Shown: positions 1-10,239 of the stretch, one piece after another | Position numbering within the stretch: position 1 is the stretch's first letter | Layout: every line of letters begins with the position of its first letter | Source of the DNA: Tetrastigma voinierianum | Lineage: Eukaryota; Streptophyta; Magnoliopsida; Vitales; Vitaceae | Assembly (NCBI GenBank): GCA_016808115.1 | Contig: JAEQBH010004412.1 | Location: 1 to 64,000 of the forward strand | Length of the DNA stretch: 64,000 nt | Direction of reading: 5' to 3' | Notes under the pieces: model-generated | What the model saw: only the letters and a program-made list of their open reading frames with translations | What the model was told of the DNA's origin: nothing | The model's database searches: none | Translations under genes and position numbers: made by a program

Positions 1-671
1 AAGGTGAACTCTCCGATTATTTATATTGTTAAATACTCCTCCAACTTCACTATGGTAGCGAACGGGATTTACCAAGATTAACTTTCGTAGCTTAGCGCTC
101 ATCAATGGTAGTCTAACATACCTAAAAAGAATGCTCTCGCCTCAAATCTCCATCTCTCAGACATCACGAGGGCATCCCGAAATCGCAGCAAGATACATTC
201 CTCAAATGGTTATTACTCACCATTGGGAACTCAGGATTCAAAAACAACACCAAAGCAAGTAAATCACTTCACCCATCAACATTCTCCGCATTTTTGTAGA
301 AAAGATCAGAATCTAACTATAATTCAAATCCAAATAGAACTCAGATTCCACTTCATCGCATCAGTAAATGCCTCAAAGAAATGGAGCATCGATCACGCAT
401 AACCACTATAAATTCAATGAAACCGAAAAAAATGAACTTTAAATTTATCTTAGATTTCAAATTTCCGTGAAGCAATTTAAAAGAAGAAAATAATGTAAAT
501 AAAATTTCAGCTCTAATCGCTTCTCGTACGCGCTAGCGTATGAGATCCTAAAAGAATTAAAAATAAAAAATGAAAAATAAAGAAAATTTACTCTAAACTA
601 TACACTAAGTTCTCTCGCTCCCCTTTCGGGTAGGGAAGATGTGTAAGCTACATTACTATTCTAACACTGCC

Positions 672-679
672 TATTTATA
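672..679 (-). promoter_or_regulatory. TATA box of minus A LTR
   Basis: The plus strand reads TATTTATA, giving TATAAATA on the minus strand, between the palindrome array (right) and the R/U5 region (left). The same element occupies the same place in the other family A LTRs. Confidence 0.6.
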
Positions 680-719
680 CTATCAAAAGAATTGGGGCGA
701 ATCCCCAAAAAGCTCAAAG

Positions 720-1760
720 TGGAATTCCTAAAAGAAAGCCCAGTTTACTGTCCTAGGTCGCGACCTCAAGCGGTGCTCGACCGATTTCCTTGTTTACTCT
801 TTGCTCTGCGAATTGCTATCACTAGTCATGACTAGATTCCTCAGAGTCGCTTGGATTAATGGTCACAACATCGTTATGGTCGCGACCTTGTTGGCTTAAG
901 ATTTCAAGAGTTGATGTCGCGACCACTCGCTTCACATCAATGACCTTTATTGTTCTTCCCTCTTCTCTCGCATTCCGAGTCACGACCCCGCCCGAGTTGT
1001 GACCCTCTTCCTTATTACGCGACGCACGCCGCGACTTCGCTTTATGTCATGGACCACATTTCTCGTTTTCTATTGCCTCGACCCTAAGTCATGACTTCCT
1101 TTTTCTGGGTCGCGACCGGTTTGTAGGTCTTCGCCTTCACCGGCTTCGAGCTCTAAGTCGCGACCAAGGTGATGTCGCGAATTCTTTCGATGTTCATTTC
1201 CCTTCTTCCCATGGTGTACCTCAAATCTTTCATGTAAACTTCGCTCTCCTTCTGACCTCTATTCCAGGTCGCGACCTCAAGGTGGTGTCGCAACCTCCCT
1301 TTTGTTCTTCAACTCTTAATTTGGATGCAACTTTAATCTTTCTTCTCATGAGACTCCAGCCTGCTTGTGTCGCGACCTCCACCAGACGTCGCGACCTAAA
1401 ATGGAGCCTTTCATTTAAAACCTAGTTGCAACTTCATTTTCTTGCAGAGACCTCCTTTGTGGCTTCATTGACGGATTGACGTCATAATTCGCATTGACGC
1501 CGCACCCCGCTATATTCAATTGCCTTCGCAACATCAGAGTGGTGTCACGACCTAAGATTCTACCTTCAATAATTCCTTTAGTCTCAACCACACTTCCTTT
1601 GTCGCAACCTCTTTCACTTGTTGCCTTGGTCATTCTGGTCGCAAGCTCAACTTCAAGTCACGACTTCGCTTGCTAAGGTCTTCTATTTCTTCCCCAAAAC
1701 TGATTCGTGGATGCTCAAGTGACTGAAATGACTGAACAAATGATAGCTCTGGTCGCAACT
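720..1760. repeat. GTCGCGAC palindrome array in U3 of the first A LTR
   Basis: About nine exact GTCGCGAC sites lie between 757 and 1395, with many one-step variants (GTCGCAAC, GTCACGAC, GTCGCGAA) up to about 1670. Several occur in pairs with starts 17-19 bp apart, for example 1157/1174, 1268/1287 and 1369/1388. The array lies directly upstream of the TATA box on the minus strand. The site is self-complementary, so orientation cannot be read from it. Function is unknown; a protein-binding array is inference. Confidence 0.85.
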
Positions 1761-2015
1761 CCGATTTTCTCAAGGCGGTTTCATTTCGTCAGAATAATCT
1801 CTTCGTTACCGGATTTTAACTTCCGCTTTACTTTTCTGCAAAATTAAATTTGGAGTAAAATATTCACATTTTTGCATACAAATCAACATTTATCTTGGAA
1901 TATGCTCGAAAATGGACAAAATCAAAATGAGTTTTGAGACTATCAAAGACAATCGTGAGCCTAAAAGTTGTGGATTCATAAAAGAAGTATCGTTGGGCCT
2001 AAACTTTAGTGGCTC

Positions 2016-2023
2016 TATAAATA
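2016..2023 (+). promoter_or_regulatory. TATA box of A1 5' LTR
   Basis: TATAAATA lies within a 'gctctataaatagaaa' context shared with 25333-25340. It precedes the expected transcription start by about 30 bp. Confidence 0.6.
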
Positions 2024-2098
2024 GAAACTACCGGGCCGAAGAGAGGCAGCTAGTCAACAAAGACCTAACTGTGACTATCAGAGCTGAGGACTCTTTTG

Positions 2099-2101
<3 letters not shown>

Positions 2102-2171
<70 letters not shown>
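2102..2171. repeat. (TA)n microsatellite
   Basis: A nearly pure TA dinucleotide run of about 70 bp in the R/U5 part of the LTR. The matching place in element C (near 25415-25427) has only a short 'taatatatatta' run, so this is a local expansion. It creates meaningless Ile-Tyr repeat ORFs on both strands. Confidence 0.95.
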
Positions 2172-2175
<4 letters not shown>

Positions 2176-3592
2176 TTATTTTTTCGTAGATTTGCATGGA
2201 TATTTTAATTTGATACTGGATCTGAAATAGTGATTTGTTAAGAAGTTTTAAAGTTGAAATTAATTTACGATTATTGTTTGAATGCAATGAACTCTTAAAA
2301 ACACTGAAATCAAGCTTTCAAGAGGTTACACTTAATAAAGGGAATTTTCCCGATCAAGATTTCAATGTACGCCGGTAATCCGGGGCCGAGAACTCACTTC
2401 CACCGAAGATATGATGTTGGGGGTTATGGTCTTTATGCAAAAATCGAAGAAAATTTTGTTGAATTTTGAGATTATTTGAATGGTGTTGTTCTTGATATTA
2501 ATTGTTCCCAATTTTAGTAACTTATACCCATGAAAGGATTATTGTTTAGCTCTGATTTCCAGGAGGCCCTCTGAGTGACATAGAGATGGAGATTCCTAAG
2601 AGCTTAGACTAGTTACTTGGGGGTATGGTAGACTAATATTGATGAACTAATGAGCTCTGAAAGGTTACTTAGATAAATCCTCAATTTGCTCATGGTTTGA
2701 GAATAGGTTGAGTGATATATCAATTTAATCAATTAGAGATCTCTCCTTGGTCGGGAAGAATGATCTTGATCCCGTGTTAGCATGAGATCTAATCAAGAAA
2801 AGAGAAAACTCTTTTAGATCTTAAGGGTGAGACATCATTAATGTCGTAGAGATATTGCAGTTGCCTTGTCTTGGGAAGCAAGAAATCTGCAGTCATAAGA
2901 AATGGGTATGAAGTATTGGAAAAGAAATGCCCAAATCTTGGCTAAAAGTAGAAATTTATTTACAAGTAATTAATTAGAATCATGTTTCAGGAATGAACAT
3001 GAACCTCTACACAATGAAAAGTATGGTTAGAGGAGGAATCCAAACTATACTACCTTACCTCTTGACAAATTCAGATTTCACTCAGGGAAAAATAGACTGA
3101 GAATAGGATGCAAGAATTGACAATTTCACAACAATGAAATCCCAATGTTAACTTCTAGTAATGATCTGGTTCAATCTAGTTTACATTTAGGATTTAATTT
3201 TTTTGTTTTCTTTTTATTTTAAATGTAAGGTTCCAGTATTTTTAAAACTTATTAGGTTACTAAATTTTCATCTAAACTTGACATCCAACTAGTGTAGAAC
3301 TTGAGTAGTTGGGGTAGTTGAAATTTAGATTCCTTTCAATCTCCGTGGGAACGATATCCAGACTTATAGGTCCACTTTATTACTTGTAGGACCTATGCAC
3401 TTGTAGTTTTTAAGACCAAATTAAATTTTTAATTGAATTTAGTGACAAAATTGGCCCTTCTTTAAGTGAGCATACAATGTATGTTTGGTCTGCAAACAAG
3501 TTTTTGTTACCTTTACTTGGAGTTAATTTTTAGTCTTCTAGTAATGATGTCAAAAATTTTTATATATAGAAATTTGGTCAACAACAAGTTTT

Positions 3593-3613
3593 TGACACCG
3601 TTGTCGGGGATCG
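3593..3613 (+). other. Primer-binding site, tRNA-Asp type
   Basis: TGACACCGTTGTCGGGGATC begins 6 bp after the LTR end. It resembles the Athila-group PBS, which is complementary to the 3' end of tRNA-Asp (TGGCGCCGTTGCCGGG core), with a few transition differences. This fixes the element as plus strand and supports the LTR end at 3586. Confidence 0.8.
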
Positions 3614-3927
3614 AAATAATTTAAAATTCAATATTCTAAATTAAAGAGAGAAATACTAATTGACATTTTTCTTGTTTAAAATAAAAATTTCAGAAAATAA
3701 ACAAAAAATGTTTTAATAAATAGCATCGGAAAAGGCTACTCGATCTTTTGGAAGCTTAATGAATATATACTTTGTTATCACCGACTCTATTTGATCTCAA
3801 TGTGTTTCCACTTTCAGGAGAATATTAAATGTATAGGAAATCAAAAGCAGGACTACTGCCTCTAGATACATAAATTAAAAGAACCCTGAAAAATCTGAGA
3901 AAAGCTACCAGTGTAGAAGATAGAAGT

Positions 3928-4820
3928 ATGGCTAATCAAATAGAAAGATTGCAGACTATTCCAGAAGAAGAAGAAGCAGAGAGACCATAGAGGCCTAACA
4001 CAATGGAGGAATTTTGGAGGCCCATCATCCAATAAGAGTATTCTACTATGAGACAACCCCCTATGGAAGCAAACAATTTCCTTGAAATGGCCGCTGATTA
4101 TAATGGCCCGCCCAGCCACTCCGCTCAATGGCCACCCTTCAGAAGATCCAAATGAACATCTAGGGAGATTTATGAGGATGTCAAACACTGTGAAACTGAA
4201 TGGAGTGAGACTTGATGTGACTGCTCAACTCTCCCATTCCTACTGGAGAGATGTAGCAATTCCACATGGCTCGACTCCACCGCCTGGATCGCGTGAATAC
4301 TTCAGAAGAACCGTGAAGGCATTCATGAGCAGATTTTTCTCCCCTCCAACTCTCACCGCCGAGAAGAGGAGAAATCATCAGTGTTCCCAAGCAAGTGGGG
4401 AGTGGACGAGAGTCCTGCATCATTGAGAGGTCCAAGAGATCACAAGAGGTGCCTTACGATGGGATAGATCCGACAACATGATGGACATTTTCTACATGCC
4501 ATGAAATTTGGCACTCAAGGGTATAATTGATGCATCTTGCTATGGAGGTTTTAAAAGAAGAAGTGCAGAGGAGGCAAGGCGATTTATTGAAGACCTTGCC
4601 AAATGCAACTACAAGACTCCATCTGAATCTTCAGGGAGCAGGAGCAGAATAAGGGGAAATGGTCTGATTGGATTAGATAGAACTATAGCCATAGAAGCCA
4701 AGCTTGATGTAGTAATGAACAAGCTAAGTAGCAATGAGATGAGGATGCACACTGCACAAGAAGTTGGAGCAGTGAGAGAAGGAAGGAGAAATAGTGCTGA
4801 GGGGTATGAGGAAGAAGAGC
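3928..4820 (+). pseudogene. gag: Athila-type gag, 5' part (element A1)
   Basis: Capsid polyprotein of a Ty3-gypsy element, which packages element RNA in virus-like particles. A start at 3928 opens with MANQIERLQ and is followed by in-frame stops. Recognisable capsid segments lie in shifting frames: 'PSEDPNEHLGRFMRM' and 'TVKLNGV' near 4135-4210, 'FMSRFFSP' near 4320, and 'KRRSAEEARRFIEDLAKCNY' near 4550-4610. The linker 'IEAKLDVVMNKL' follows near 4690. Element A2 (48300-49210, minus) carries the same motifs. Several stops and frameshifts show it is dead. Family B element B1 interrupts it at 4820, and it resumes at 8962. Confidence 0.85.
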
Positions 4821-6140
4821 TTATTCGTGCCACGCAAGAGGGTGTTCCTAATCAACAAAATCTTCCTTATATCCTAATCCTACCAGAGCAAAGCTACGCA
4901 AAGATAGCTTCTTCCAAGGTCGAACACAGGATGGGCTTTTCTTTTTTGTACAAATGATTTGCAAAGTGATTCAAAATGGTGACCCCAAGTTTGGATTTCA
5001 AGGCCTGCAAAAACAGGGAGCTGGATGTTGCAGATTAAAATAAATAAGTAAAGAAAAATGTAAAACTTGAAGTTTTGAGCCACTAGTTTAGGGTTTTAAG
5101 GCAAACTAACATGTCCTCTGTATTTTTCTCTGGGCTGGGAGTGATGACATATAGTCATTTCAACCTGACCATTTAGCTTCTTTAAAACTAAACCCTATGA
5201 TTTTCCTTTGAAACATAGCATTTAACTGGGCATAAATATCCCTAACGGTGAGAACATATCTCAAAAACCTACCCTACAGTAACTAATAGGAAACAACTAA
5301 CTAGATAATAGGAGATCTAGTGATAAGCATCCAATGTAAACAAAAAGCTTGCTAAATACACGTTAGTGAGGGTTTGCTTAGGAGATTTTAACCTAAGGTG
5401 AGAAATAGAACATAAATACCCATAAATGCGTGCGTTAAAAATAGAGGACCGTCGCTTACCTCAAATCCTTGGTTGGTTAAGTGTCTTCCCGCTTCTCCTG
5501 TCCAGTCTCCCCCTTTCTTCATGAGGAAGAGGTCTAGCCAACCATCCTCTGATTTGTCATCCTTAAAGGAGTGTTTGCAGCCGAAAGGGAGAGATAAAAG
5601 GAAAGAAATGGAGAAAAGGAGGAAGCAGCGACGAAATCGCTAGCTCCACCGTCCGTCTATTGTCAAGTGATTGATATTAAAGTTTTTACGCATCGAGGCT
5701 TATATAGATGCTCGGGCAGGCGGGAAGCTACAAAAAACCAAAATCATAAGGTTAAGCCATGCTGCGGGTAAAACGGAAAAACCAAAACAAATGCAAACAA
5801 ATGGCATAGCGAAAAGCGGTGAAACTGCAGCGATGGAACAAAGGTTGAGCCGCGGCACAAGATCGCAGAACCAAATTTCTCGCAATGCTCCATTTTTCAC
5901 TTTTTGCCTTCTTTCCTTCGATCCGACCGCAACGATGAGCTTGACCTCGACTTCGTGCTTGATCGATCAACAATTTTGGCATAATTAGCTCGCAAAACCG
6001 CAAAATTTTCCACAAAATGCGACAAGAGGAATAGTAAGGACCTTAATGTGCAATCGGGTTAATTATAATGATTAATACACAAAAGCACTCAAACCTATAA
6101 TAAATAGTGGTTCAAAATAACACTCTCCTTGCACTAATCA
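4821..6140 (-). repeat. B1 LTR (left; 3' LTR of the element)
   Basis: It aligns along its length with 7658-8961: the shared 'caacaaaat...tatcct' start, 'gattttaacctaaggtgagaaat' near 5390, a reversed TATA box near 5699-5704, and the terminal hairpin 6069-6140 ending in GCACTAATCA. The U3 stretch near 5800-5900 has only scattered 'tagcgaaaagc' elements, not the phased array seen in B2 and B4. Confidence 0.85.
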
Positions 6141-7657
6141 CACTTAACTCCACACATTGCTAGTCCCTTAGCAATGAAAGAAAGAAAGAAAGAGAGAGCA
6201 TACAAAACAATAACAAAATTATGTTACAAAAAGGTTGTGAAGAAGTAATGCCTAACCCTCAATGAGAATTACCGAAACTTAGTCTAATAACTATCTCGAG
6301 AGAGTGATTGCCATACAAAATGGAGTATCAAAAGAGCTTCCTTCTAGATGGCTCAACCAGGAACTTCCACCAAAATCTAAGTGTTTGTTTGATCACCTCA
6401 CACAACCGCTAAACTCGTGACTCTCCTCCAACCAAGCTATCAAGCACAACCTAGCATGCTAAACTAACCTAAATAGATCAGACTCCACTTTATTCCACAA
6501 CTCTTGTGGTTGTAGGTGCAATGCTGAGGAATCGACCTCACCAAAGTCCATGAAACGGGGATCCACCGATAATTTCAACCACTAAGGCTTTCAGGGCATC
6601 AAGTCATAAGGTCTTTCGACAACTAACTCTTCGTGTTTCACCCCCGACCGAACAATGAATTCAAACTCCAAAGACCTACAACTCGCTAAACTTCACCCAT
6701 CCACCCGTGTAGTGAACACAAAGTTCTGACTCCCAACCGCCTGGTTTAGGGGCACCAGGTTTTAAAGGCTTTCACTGCAGCACTCTGGGACCGTGTCGGT
6801 TTCAAGGCAAAGCCGCGCTTTTCTATTCTTTCCTCTTCTTTCTTTTCTTTTCTTTGCTTTTCTTTGTTTTGGAAGGGTACCGCCTTCTATTCATGGGGGT
6901 CCTTAACCTATTACAAGTGGTCAACGAAACTAGGGTAGGTTTTACAATGTTTAGGAGGTAGGCAGTTTTTCAACCTATTGTTGAAACCTAATGTGCATAG
7001 TGTGTGGTTAGCTAGAGGTGGAAGAAAAAGGTCGAAAGCAACAAGAATTCAACTAATCACCCACTCAACTAGGCATGGCACCAATCTAACATCAATAGAA
7101 TTGGATAGTGTTTCAATTTTTCAAACCATAGGTTAAGCAGAACACAAAAAAATGGGTGCGATTTTGAAAAGAAGTTGTATAAGATAACAAATTTTCACAA
7201 AGAAACAACCAAAGAAGCTAACGAACATCACAAAATGGACTTGCTCAAAATAAAAACAAAAATAAATGCCACTTCCTTCGCTAACTTTCCCCCCCAACCA
7301 AATGTCACATTATCCGCAATGGGGCTCGGATTGGAAAGTTAGAGAAGGGAGTGCTACCTCCTTGATGAGATGTGATCGTTTTTGGATAGGATACTTCACA
7401 AGCTTTCTATTGACACCTTATTCACTCCGTTTGGGCTTCAAATAAATGTTAGAGAAGAAAAAGAGAGAAAAAGCTACCATGAGCCTCACGACGCAAAGTT
7501 GGCGAATTTTCGCAACCTGCATCACCTCCATTTTGTTTCCTTCATAACTTTTTCATCCGAACTCCGTTTTAGGTGTTTTTGGTACCGTTGGAAAGCTTAG
7601 AGAGTGTAGAATCCAAATATATCCAGAAATAACATGTTTGAAATTAATATGAAGGTG
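6141..7657 (-). mobile_element. B1 interior, non-coding
   Basis: It starts with a reversed polypurine-type stretch and 'cattgctagtcccttagcaat', conserved in B2 (16200) and B3 (27075). A pyrimidine tract (6830-6870, TTCTTT repeats) also recurs in B2 and B3. None of the gag, protease, RT or integrase motifs seen elsewhere is present. This is the 3' part of the interior only; the gag-pol part is gone. Confidence 0.7.
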
Positions 7658-8961
7658 TAATTTTTAGGTGTTCGGAATCAACAAAATTTATATCCTAAAT
7701 CCTACCGCGTAGCGGTTACCGCAAAGATAGCGCCTTGTGGGTCGAACACAGGATGGGCCTTTCTTCAGACAAATGATTTGGCAAAGTGATTCAAAATGGT
7801 GAATCCCCAAGTTTGGATTTCAAGGCCTGTAAAACAGGGGAGTTGGATGTTGCATTAAAAATAAAATCGCAAAGAAAAAAATGTAAAATAGAACCCCTGA
7901 AGCTCTTCGAGCCACTAGTTTAGGGTTTCAAGTGTACCCAACATGTCCCTGCGTATTTTTCTCGCATTGGGGAGGATGACATTTAGTCATTTCCAATCGA
8001 TCTTCATTTAGCTTCTTTAAAACTAAACCCTAAGGATTTTCCCTTTTGAAACATAGTGCATTTAATCAAGTATGTAAATGTTCCCCGACTTGAGAACATA
8101 TCTCAAAAACCTACCCGACAGTAACTAATAGAAACAACTAACTAGATAACAGGGGATCTAGTGATAAGCATCCACTGTAACCAAAAATCTTGCTAAATAC
8201 AAGTTAGTGAGGGTGTGCCTAGGAGATTTTAACCTAAGGTGAGAAATTGAACATAAATACCCATAAATGCGTATGCTAAAACAGAGGACCGCTCGCTTAC
8301 CTCAAATCCTAGCTGCCACAGCCCCTCCTCTTCAAGGAGGAAGAGGTATACTAACCATCCTTTGAGCTCGGCCATTCTCAAAGGAGTGTTTGGTAGCCGA
8401 GAAAAGGAGAGAGAAAAAGAAAGAAAATGGGGAGAAAGGAGGAAGCAATGATGAACCGCGCCCACCCCGCCCATCTTATCGGGCCGAAGTGATCGACACA
8501 TTTTTGGCGGCATCGAGGCTTATATGATGCTCAAGCAAGGGAAGCTACAAAAACCAAAATCTGTAGGGCTATTATAGGGGTAAATGAAAACAAAAACAAA
8601 TGCAAACAAGGCATAGCATAAAAAGCATGAACTGGCACGGTGAGTAACAGCTATTGAGTTGTGCACGTTGTCGTAGAACCAAATTTCGCAATGCTCCATT
8701 TTTCTTCACTTTTTGCTCTTCTTTCCTTCTGGGATCTGATCTGCAACGATGAGTTTGACTCGAATTCTTCGTGCTTGGATCGACTCAACAATTTTGGCAT
8801 AATTAGCTCGCAAAAACTGCAAAATTTGCCACAAAATGCGATCAGTAGAATAGTAGGGACCTTAATGTGCAAATCGGGTTAATTAGAATGATTAGTACAC
8901 AAAAAGCACTCAAAACCTATAATAAATAGGGTTCAAAATAGCACTTTTTAGGCACTAATCA
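7658..8961 (-). repeat. B1 LTR (right; 5' LTR of the element)
   Basis: Second LTR copy, with a reversed TATA box near 8519-8526 and the terminal hairpin at 8889-8961. The first 15 or so bases (outer GTGCC motif) are degraded. It differs from the left copy by many substitutions and small indels, so the insertion is old or the sequence is noisy. Confidence 0.8.
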
Positions 8962-9450
8962 AGTGCCCTACCAAGTTGAGGAAACAATGTACATGAATGA
9001 GTAGAGAAGTTACCACTTCAAGCCTAACCCCAATTTTCCTCCACACTACTATCCAACACTAAGAAACCATGAAAAATTTTCCTGTGGTGGAGGATCACAA
9101 CAAGGTCCTAGACATGGACAGAACCACCATCAGGCTTATACTTAGCCTAGGTTTTAGCAGCAACAACAACAATAACAACAAAATAAGGATAATAGAGGAG
9201 CGTATAAAGGGCAGAAAAGAACTCAAACCTTTGAAGATCAAGTGGTGCAATTCATGATAGAAAACAAAAGGATCCTAAATGTGCATGAGAAAATTTTTTC
9301 TGAACTTAAGAATTTCCAAGCTAACACAACTGTGTTTCAAACAAATATTAATGCTACATTGAGAAACTTGGAAACTCAAGTAAGGCAGCTGGCCCTAACC
9401 TTGCAAAGCCAAACCGTAATACATTTCAAAGAATATCGAGGTCAAGCCTA
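8962..9450 (+). pseudogene. gag: Athila-type gag, 3' part (element A1)
   Basis: Continuation of the gag interrupted at 4820. It encodes a Tyr/His/Pro-rich stretch, a poly-Asn/Gln run (9161-9180) and then, in one open frame, 'FEDQVVQFMIENKRI', 'KIFSEL' and 'LETQVRQLALTLQSQ' (about 9225-9415). A2 has the same C-terminal block at 47850-48060. The 'LETQ.RQLALTLQ' segment reads as a short coiled coil. The protease that should follow is absent; the sequence runs directly into the 3' non-coding region. Confidence 0.8.
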
Positions 9451-9912
9451 AAGACTTCACCTCAACCGCAATGAGAGGCAGCAATGAAATGCAAGGAAGC
9501 AAGAAAATGTAGGACAAGGCATGCATGGAGACTAAACCAATGAAGAAAAACTCAAACTAAAGGAGCAAGCAAAAAGAATGCTGAAGAAAGATTTAAAAAT
9601 ACAACAAATGTCTAGCTAAGATGCAGAACTAAGCAAATTTCGGGAGGCAACCCAAGCAGATTTTTCTTAATAAATTTTTAATAGTTTGAGTAGCTTCAAT
9701 TGAATTTGTGTTTCCGAGGTTGTAGTTTAAATATGTCAATAGTTTTATTTCGCTTGTTCATTTTCAAGGAATCCAAAGCAAAATTCTAAGAATTTCATTA
9801 GACAACAGATTATCTCAAATTAAAATATGCGGTAATTAACTACAAGGGGGAGTATTTCTCATTCCCTAAACTTATTTTAAATGATAATGTATATCTTAAG
9901 TTTGGGGGAATT
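9451..9912 (+). mobile_element. A1 3' non-coding region with GGGAGGCAACCC and PPT
   Basis: After gag comes GGGAGGCAACCC at 9642-9653, a motif known just downstream of pol in plant Athila/Tat elements and found after integrase in A2 (43870-43881, minus). All of pol and the extra ORF are therefore deleted. A polypurine tract 'aagtttgggggaa' ends just before TGATGCC at 9913. Confidence 0.7.
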
Positions 9913-10235
9913 TGATGCCAATTGCTTGAATGCTATGTTGATGTGTTAAGATAGTTGTTCATGATTGAAAATTCTCGATTATTTTCTCTGCTACTATATA
10001 TGTCTTCACAATGCTTCGGAATTGAAAATCTCGACCGAGTCAGGAGTGATTACCTGAGCTAGGCGCTTTATGGTAAAAAAGTCGGGGAAATGTTTCGCTC
10101 TTTTCTATATAGACTAAAAACCCTCAAATTACCAATTACAAGAGCCTTTACACCTCTCTTGCATCCATGTCACTGATAAATTTGCTTGATAAAATAACTT
10201 TTCTTAATGTTCATACTTAAAAATATGGGTCAAGT
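9913..10235 (+). mobile_element. Truncated 3' LTR start of A1
   Basis: It begins TGATGCC immediately after the PPT. It does not match the family A U3 seen at 23915 or 55842, so A1 may be a recombinant or its 3' end may belong to a related subfamily. It is cut off by the minus LTR starting near 10240. Confidence 0.45.
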
Positions 10236-10239
10236 CTAT

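Larger units (their letters stand above)
1..1930 (-). mobile_element. Family A Ty3-gypsy LTR, minus strand, cut by window edge
   Basis: The sequence from position 1 matches the stretch from about 10911, and the two run in parallel through a reversed TATA box, a GTCGCGAC array and the terminal run ending in a 'gaaaatgga' motif. Read on the minus strand, the order is U3 start, palindrome array, TATA box, R/U5, as in an LTR. The U5 end lies outside the window to the left. The right (U3) end stops near 1930, before the expected TGATGAGCTT-type terminus, and abuts a plus-strand LTR fragment. No coding potential is credible here; the small ORFs are shadows. The Athila/Tat assignment comes from element A2, which has the same LTR type with pol attached. 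Confidence 0.75.
1945..3586 (+). mobile_element. 5' LTR of element A1 (TATA, R and U5 only)
   Basis: This stretch is collinear with 25290-25826 plus 31690-32652, the 3' LTR of element C, and contains the uninterrupted form of the site where B3 inserted there (near 2570). It ends at CAACA (3586), after which A1 continues into a PBS while element C diverges, so 3586 is a good LTR end. The GTCGCGAC array expected upstream of the TATA box is missing: the left end joins a minus LTR head to head near 1930-1945. Confidence 0.75.
4821..8961 (-). mobile_element. Element B1: family B, two LTRs, no gag or pol
   Basis: Two LTRs of about 1.3 kb flank a 1.5 kb non-coding interior. The left end near 4821 reads TTATTCGTGCC and the right end is GGCACTAATCA at 8951-8961. 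The plus-strand order after the first LTR includes 'cacacattgctagtccctta', as in B2 and B3, whose gag genes are on the minus strand; that sets the orientation. The A1 gag reading continues across the insertion. No clear 5-bp target duplication is visible. Confidence 0.85.

Noticed and set aside
1912..2208. 98-aa plus ORF and its 61-aa minus partner with Ile-Tyr repeats
   Set aside because: Both are produced by the (TA)n microsatellite in an LTR.
6830..6870. Pyrimidine tracts in B interiors (also 16880-16940, 27760-27815) as functional PPT
   Set aside because: They lie hundreds of bp from the LTR; the true PPT position next to the LTR is occupied by GGTTGGGGGGTG in B2.
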